This document shows, one piece after another, positions 53,101 to 62,100 of a DNA stretch of 64,000 nucleotides; the stretch's first letter is position 1, and each line of letters opens with the position of its first letter. A program made the position numbers and the translations under genes. The notes under the pieces are model-generated. The model did not search any database. It saw nothing but the letters and a program-made list of their open reading frames with translations, and was not told the origin of the DNA. This DNA is from Apostichopus japonicus (Eukaryota > Echinodermata > Holothuroidea > Aspidochirotida > Stichopodidae). The stretch is taken from contig NC_092581.1 of assembly GCF_037975245.1 (NCBI RefSeq), forward strand, positions 16,867,303 through 16,931,302, in the 5' to 3' direction.

Positions 53101-56100
53101 TTTATAAGTGATTATCATAGGTAACATAAGTATTAGCATTAAATTTGTTTGTTCAGTGAACATGTTTTTAATTACAAAAATGATGATTTATGACATTAAC
53201 TATCGTTTCGCCATATTCACTTTGGGGTAACTCTATTACTTAACCTTGAATTCGGAAAAACAGAAGATATATTATTACAATTCTATTTCACCTTCATTCT
53301 CTACAGCTGCTCCTCCCTCCGGCGGTAAGTAGTCAATGTTAAGCCAAAAGTCCGTATGATTAATGTTCATCGCATGCCAGTTCACCAAACATTTTATCAT
53401 TTTAAAGCTTATAAAGCAAATACAAACCGGTTTTCGGTATACACTTTAGAGACTATATCAATATCGTCATTCAATCAAGACAAGTGATGCCACTCTTGCT
53501 AATTTAGTTGCTATGAATTACCAAAAGCATATATTCATCTGAACTAGTTTGCTGTTTAAAGTGACCTTCTTTACATTTTCTTTTCATTTAGGTCAAAATG
53601 GATTAGGTCCAGGCGGTGATACTTCAAGTGAAGAACCCGGTAGGTGCAAGATATGTGCTAATGTATACTGTAAATGTTATCATTGTTGTGTCGGGTTTGT
53701 TGACATCTGAATTGATTTATTGAGAGTCAAATATATCTCATTTTCATTTCCTTCTGTTTGATGTACTTTATGATCAAGTAAAAAAGTTTCATGAGATGGT
53801 TTTCGTGGTCTGCTGTTCTTCTTCTTCGTTAGGAACAGTTAACCTTATTTTCTTGTGAAAAATCTGCCTTTACCAACAATGTGATCATCTGTCAGATATG
53901 ATCAATGGTCTTCTCTTTTTTGTAGTTAATAAACTTCTTTGTAGTTATTGAAGCGGATATCAATTTTAATTTTCATATATAGTTATTGCTTGTTCTTCGT
54001 TAAGATGTTGTTCCACGATGCATATAATGTAATCTATGTTTGGTTTCAGAATCTGAGGAAGAGACTACTGATGAAGAGGAAGCTGAAGAAGAAGAAGAAG
54101 ATGAAGAAGAGGAAGCTGGAGAAGATACTGTTAATGTTGGAGGTAGACAGCTGTTTGTTTTCAAGTTAAAATGACCTCATTAAACGAGAACGCTCTCGAT
54201 TAATTTTGAATAATTTTGTATCACATTGTCTTAAAAACGGGTGTGTAAAATTAGAATGAATACTTTTTAAAGTAGAGGCCAGCGCATAATAAAATTCAAC
54301 CAGTTCGGCAAATGCATAGATCTTATTCTTTGTATTTATAAGTGATTATCATAGGTAACATAAGTATTAGCATTAAATTTGTTTGTTCAGTGAACATGTT
54401 TTTAATTACAAAAATGATGATTTATGACATTAACTATCGTTTCGCCATATTCACTTTTGGGTAACTCTATTACTTAACCTTGAATTCGGAAAAACAGAAG
54501 ATATATTATTACAATTCTATTTCACCTTCATTCTCTACAGCTGCTCCTCCCTCCGGCGGTAAGTAGTCAATGTTAAGCCAAAAGTCCGTATGATTAATGT
54601 TCATCGCATGCCAGTTCACCAAACATTTTATCATTTTAAAGCTTATAAAGCAAATACAAACCGGTTTTCGGTATACACTTTAGAGACTATATCAATATCG
54701 TCATTCAATCAAGACAAGTGATGCCACTCTTGCTTATTTAGTTGCTATGAATTACCAAAAGCATATATTCATCTGAACTAGTTTGCTGTTTAAAGTGACC
54801 TTCTTTACATTTTCTTTTCATTTAGGTCAAAATGGATTAGGTCCAGGCGGTGATACTTCAAGTGAAGAACCCGGTAGGTGCAAGATATGTGCTAATGTAT
54901 ACTGTAAATGTTATCATTGTTGTGTCGGGTTTGTTGACATCTGAATTGATTTATTGAGAGTCAAATATATCTCATTTTCATTTCCTTCTGTTTGATGTAC
55001 TTTATGATCAAGTAAAAAAGTTTCATGAGATGGTTTTCGTGGTCTGCTGTTCTTCTTCTTCGTTAGGAACAGTTAACTTTATTTTCTTGTGAAAAATCTG
55101 CCTTTACCAACAATGTGATCATCTGTCAGATATGATCAATGGTCTTCTCTTTTTTGTAGTTAATAAACTTCTTTGTAGTTATTGAAGCGGATATCAATTT
55201 TAATTTTCATATATAGTTATTGCTTGTTCTTCGTTAAGATGTTGTTCCACGATGCATATAATGTAATCTATGTTTGGTTTCAGAATCTGAGGAAGAGACT
55301 ACTGATGAAGAGGAAGCTGAAGAAGAAGAAGAAGATGAAGAAGAGGAAGCTGGAGAAGATACTGTTAATGTTGGAGGTAGACAGCTGTTTTGTTTTTAAG
55401 TTAAAATGACCTCATTAAACGAGAACGCTCTCGATTAATTTTGAATAATTTTGTATCACATTGTCTTAAAAACGGGTGTGTAAAATTAGAATGAATACTT
55501 TTTAAAGTAGAGGCCAGCGCATAATAAAATTCATCCAGTTCGGCAAATGCATAGATCTTATTCTTTGTATTTATAAGTGATTATCATAGGTAACATAAGT
55601 ATTAGCATTAAATTTGTTTGTTCAGTGAACATGTTTTTCATTACAAAAATGATGATTTATCACATTAACTATCGTTTCGCCATATTCACTTTTGGGTAAC
55701 TCTATTACTTAACCTTGAATTCGGAAAAACAGAAGATATATTATTACAATTCTATTTCACCTTCATTCTCTACAGCTGCTCCTCCCTCCGGCGGTAAGTA
55801 GTCAATGTTAAGCCAAAAGTCCGTATGATTAATGTTCATCGCATGCCAGTTCACCAAACATTTTATCATTTTAAAGCTTATAAAGCAAATACAAACCGGT
55901 TTTCGGTATACACTTTAGAGACTATATCAATATCGTCATTCAATCAAGACAAGTGATGCCACTCTTGCTTATTTAGTTGCTATGAATTACCAAAAGCATA
56001 TATTCATCTGAACTAGTTTGCTGTTTAAAGTGACCTTCTTTACATTTTCTTTTCATTTAGGTCAAAATGGATTAGGTCCAGGCGGTGATACTTCAAGTGA

Positions 56101-59100
56101 AGAACCCGGTAGGTGCAAGATATGTGCTAATGTATACTGTAAATGTTATCATTGTTGTGTCGGGTTTGTTGACATCTGAATTGATTTATTGAGAGTCAAA
56201 TATATCTCATTTTCATTTCCTTCTGTTTGATGTACTTTATGATCAAGTAAAAAAGTTTCATGAGATGGTTTTCGTGGTCTGCTGTTCTTCTTCTTCGTTA
56301 GGAACAGTTAACTTTATTTTCTTGTGAAAAATCTGCCTTTACCAACAATGTGATCATCTGTCAGATATGATCAATGGTCTTCTCTTTTTTTGTAGTTAAT
56401 AAACTTCTTTGTAGTTATTGAAGCGGATATCAATTTTAATTTTCATATATAGTTATTGCTTGTTCTTCGTTAAGATGTTGTTCCACGATGCATATAATGT
56501 AATCTATGTTTGGTTTCAGAATCTGAGGAAGAGACTACTGATGAAGAGGAAGCTGAAGAAGAAGAAGAAGATGAAGAAGAGGAAGCTGGAGAAGATACTG
56601 TTAATGTTGGAGGTAGACAGCTGTTTGTTTTTTAAGTTAAAATGACCTCATTAAACGAGAACGCTCTCGATTAATTTTGAATAATTTTGTATCACATTGT
56701 CTTAAAAACGGGTGTGTAAAATTAGAATGAATACTTTTTAAAGTAGAGGCCAGCGCATAATAAAATTCAACCAGTTCGGCAAATGCATAGATCTTATTCT
56801 TTGTATTTATAAGTGATTATCATAGGTAACATAAGTATTAGCATTAAATTTGTTTGTTCAGTGAACATGTTTTTAATTACAAAAATGATGATTTATGACA
56901 TTAACTATCGTTTCGCCATATTCACTTTTGGGTAACTCTATTACTTAACCTTGAATTCGGAAAAACAGAAGATATATTATTACAATTCTATTTCACCTTC
57001 ATTCTCTACAGCTGCTCCTCCCTCCGGCGGTAAGTAGTCAATGTTAAGCCAAAAGTCCGTATGATTAATGTTCATCGCATGCCAGTTCACCAAACATTTT
57101 ATCATTTTAAAGCTTATAAAGCAAATACAAACCGGTTTTCGGTATACACTTTAGAGACTATATCAATATCGTCATTCAATCAAGACAAGTGATGCCACTC
57201 TTGCTTATTTAGTTGCTATGAATTACCAAAAGCATATATTCATCTGAACTAGTTTGCTGTTTAAAGTGACCTTCTTTACATTTTCTTTTCATTTAGGTCA
57301 AAATGGATTAGGTCCAAGCGGTGATACTTCAAGTGAAGAACCCGGTAGGTGCAAGATATGTGCTAATGTATACTGTAAATGTTATCATTGTTGTGTCGGG
57401 TTTGTTGACATCTGAATTGATTTATTGAGAGTCAAATATATCTCATTTTCATTTCCTTCTGTTTGATGTACTTTATGATCAAGTAAAAAAGTTTCATGAG
57501 ATGGTTTTCGTGGTCTGCTGTTCTTCTTCTTCGTTAGGAACAGTTAACTTTATTTTCTTGTGAAAAATCTGCCTTTACCAACAATGTGATCATCTGTCAG
57601 ATATGATCAATGGTCTTCTCTTTTTTTGTAGTTAATAAACTTCTTTGTAGTTATTGAAGCGGATATCAATTTTAATTTTCATATATAGTTATTGCTTGTT
57701 CTTCGTTAAGATGTTGTTCCACGATGCATATAATGTAATTTATGTTTGGTTTCAGAATCTGAGGAAGAGACTACTGATGAAGAGGAAGCTGAAGAAGAAG
57801 ATGAAGAAGAGGAAGCTGGAGAAGATACTGTTAATGTTGGAGGTAGACAGCTGTTTTGTTTTTAAGTTAAAATGACCTTATTAAACGAGAACGCTCTCGA
57901 TTAATTTTGAATAATTTTGTATCACATTGTCTTAAAAACGGGTGTGTAAAATTAGAATGAATACTTTTTAAAGTAGAGGCCAGCGCATAATAAAATTCAA
58001 CCAGTTCGGCAAATGCATAGATCTTATTCTTTGTATTTATAAGTGATTATCATAGGTAACATAAGTATTAGCATTAAATTTGTTTGTTCAGTGAACATGT
58101 TTTTAATTACAAAAATGATGATTTATGACATTAACTATCGTTTCGCCATATTCACTTTTGGGTAACTCTATTACTTAACCTTGAATTCGGAAAAACAGAA
58201 GATATATTATTACAATTCTATTTCACCTTCATTCTCTACAGCTGCTCCTCCCTCCGGCGGTAAGTAGTCAATGTTAAGCCAAAAGTCCGTATGATTAATG
58301 TTCATCGCATGCCAGTTCACCAAACATTTTATCATTTTAAAGCTTATAAAGCAAATACAAACCGGTTTTCGGTATACACTTTAGAGACTATATCAATATC
58401 GTCATTCAATCAAGACAAGTGATGCCACTCTTGCTTATTTAGTTGCTATGAATTACCAAAAGCATATATTCATCTGAACTAGTTTGCTGTTTAAAGTGAC
58501 TTTCTTTACATTTTCTTTTCATTTAGGTCAAAATGGATTAGGTCCAGGCGGTGATACTTCAAGTGAAGAACCCGGTAGGTGCAAGATATGTGCTAATGTA
58601 TACTGTAAATGTTATCATTGTTGTGTCGGGTTTGTTGACATCTGAATTGATTTATTGAGAGTCAAATATATCTCATTTTCATTTCCTTCTGTTTGATGTA
58701 CTTTATGATCAAGTAAAAAAGTTTCATGAGATGGTTTTCGTGGTCTGCTGTTCTTCTTCTTCGTTAGGAACAGTTAACCTTATTTTCTTGTGAAAAATCT
58801 GCCTTTACCAACAATGTGATCATCTGTCAGATATGATCAATGGTCTTCTCTTTTTTGTAGTTAATAAACTTCTTTGTAGTTATTGAAGCGGATATCAATT
58901 TTAATTTTCATATATAGTTATTGCTTGTTCTTCGTTAAGATGTTGTTCCACGATGCATATAATGTAATCTATGTTTGGTTTCAGAATCTGAGGAAGAGAC
59001 TACTGATGAAGAGGAAGCTGAAGAAGAAGAAGAAGATGAAGAAGAGGAAGCTGGAGAAGATACTGTTAATGTTGGAGGTAGACAGCTGTTTTGTTTTTAA

Positions 59101-62100
59101 GTTAAAATGACCTCATTAAACGAGAACGCTCTCGATTAATTTTGAATAATTTTGTATCACATTGTCTTAAAAACGGGTGTGTAAAATTAGAATGAATACT
59201 TTTTAAAGTAGAGGCCAGCGCATAATAAAATTCATCCAGTTCGGCAAATGCATAGATCTTATTCTTTGTATTTATAAGTGATTATCATAGGTAACATAAG
59301 TATTAGCATTAAATTTGTTTGTTCAGTGAACATGTTTTTAATTACAAAAATGATGATTTATGACATTAACTATCGTTTCGCCATATTCACTTTTGGGTAA
59401 CTCTATTACTTAACCTTGAATTCGGAAAAACAGAAGATATATTATTACAATTCTATTTCACCTTCATTCTCTACAGCTGCTCCTCCCTCCGGCGGTAAGT
59501 AGTCAATGTTAAGCCAAAAGTCCGTATGATTAATGTTCATCGCATGCCAGTTCACCAAACATTTTATCATTTTAAAGCTTATAAAGCAAATACAAACCGG
59601 TTTTCGGTATACACTTTAGAGACTATATCAATATCGTCATTCAATCAAGACAAGTGATGCCACTCTTGCTTATTTAGTTGCTATGAATTACCAAAAGCAT
59701 ATATTCATCTGAACTAGTTTGCTGTTTAAAGTGACTTTCTTTACATTTTCTTTTCATTTAGGTCAAAATGGATTAGGTCCAGGCGGTGATACTTCAAGTG
59801 AAGAACCCGGTAGGTGCAAGATATGTGCTAATGTATACTGTAAATGTTATCATTGTTGTGTCGGGTTTGTTGACATCTGAATTGATTTATTGAGAGTCAA
59901 ATATATCTCATTTTCATTTCCTTCTGTTTGATGTACTTTATGATCAAGTAAAAAAGTTTCATGAGATGGTTTTCGTGGTCTGCTGTTCTTCTTCTTCGTT
60001 AGGAACAGTTAACCTTATTTTCTTGTGAAAAATCTGCCTTTACCAACAATGTGATCATCTGTCAGATATGATCAATGGTCTTCTCTTTTTTGTAGTTAAT
60101 AAACTTCTTTGTAGTTATTGAAGCGGATATCAATTTTAATTTTCATATATAGTTATTGCTTGTTCTTCGTTAAGATGTTGTTCCACGATGCATATAATGT
60201 AATCTATGTTTGGTTTCAGAATCTGAGGAAGAGACTACTGATGAAGAGGAAGCTGAAGAAGAAGAAGAAGATGAAGAAGAGGAAGCTGGAGAAGATACTG
60301 TTAATGTTGGAGGTAGACAGCTGTTTTGTTTTTAAGTTAAAATGACCTCATTAAACGAGAACGTTCTCGATTAATTTTGAATAATTTTGTATCACATTGT
60401 CTTAAAAACGGGTGTGTAAAATTAGAATGAATACTTTTTAAAGTAGAGGCCAGCGCATAATAAAATTCAACCAGTTCGGCAAATGCATAGATCTTATTCT
60501 TTGTATTTATAAGTGATTATCATAGGTAACATAAGTATTAGCATTAAATTTGTTTGTTCAGTGAACATGTTTTTAATTACAAAAATGATGATTTATGACA
60601 TTAACTATCGTTTCGCCATATTCACTTTTGGGTAACTCTATTACTTAACCTTGAATTCGGAAAAACAGAAGATATATTATTACAATTCTATTTCACCTTC
60701 ATTCTCTACAGCTGCTCCTCCCTCCGGCGGTAAGTAGTCAATGTTAAGCCAAAAGTCCGTATGATTAATGTTCATCGCATGCCAGTTCACCAAACATTTT
60801 ATCATTTTAAAGCTTATAAAGCAAATACAAACCGGTTTTCGGTATACACTTTAGAGACTATATCAATATCGTCATTCAATCAAGACAAGTGATGCCACTC
60901 TTGCTTATTTAGTTGCAATGAATTACCAAAAGCATATATTCATCTGAACTAGTTTGCTGTTTAAAGTGACTTTCTTTACATTTTCTTTTCATTTAGGTCA
61001 AAATGGATTAGGTCCAGGCGGTGATACTTCAAGTGAAGAACCCGGTAGGTGCAAGATATGTGCTAATGTATACTGTAAATGTTATCATTGTTGTGTCGGG
61101 TTTGTTGACATCTGAATTGATTTATTGAGAGTCAAATATATCTCATTTTCATTTCCTTCTGTTTGATGTACTTTATGATCAAGTAAAAAAGTTTCATGAG
61201 ATGGTTTTCGTGGTCTGCTGTTCTTCTTCTTCGTTAGGAACAGTTAACCTTATTTTCTTGTGAAAAATCTGCCTTTACCAACAATGTGATCATCTGTCAG
61301 ATATGATCAATGGTCTTCTCTTTTTTGTAGTTAATAAACTTCTTTGTAGTTATTGAAGCGGATATCAATTTTAATTTTCATATATAGTTATTGCTTGTTC
61401 TTCGTTAAGATGTTGTTCCACGATGCATATAATGTAATCTATGTTTGGTTTCAGAATCTGAGGAAGAGACTACTGATGAAGAGGAAGCTGAAGAAGAAGA
61501 AGAAGATGAAGAAGAGGAAGCTGGAGAAGATACTGTTAATGTTGGAGGTAGACAGCTGTTTTGTTTTTAAGTTAAAATGACCTCATTAAACGAGAACGCT
61601 CTCGATTAATTTTGAATAATTTTGTATCACATTGTCTTAAAAACGGGTGTGTAAAATTAGAATGAATACTTTTTAAAGTAGAGGCCAGCGCATAATAAAA
61701 TTCAACCAGTTCGGCAAATGCATAGATCTTATTCTTTGTATTTATAAGTGATTATCATAGGTAACATAAGTATTAGCATTAAATTTGTTTGTTCAGTGAA
61801 CATGTTTTTAATTACAAAAATGATGATTTATGACATTAACTATCGTTTCGCCATATTCACTTTTGGGTAACTCTATTACTTAACCTTGAATTCGGAAAAA
61901 CAGAAGATATATTATTACAATTCTATTTCACCTTCATTCTCTACAGCTGCTCCTCCCTCCGGCGGTAAGTAGTCAATGTTAAGCCAAAAGTCCGTATGAT
62001 TAATGTTCATCGCATGCCAGTTCACCAAACATTTTATCATTTTAAAGCTTATAAAGCAAATACAAACCGGTTTTCGGTATACACTTTAGAGACTATATCA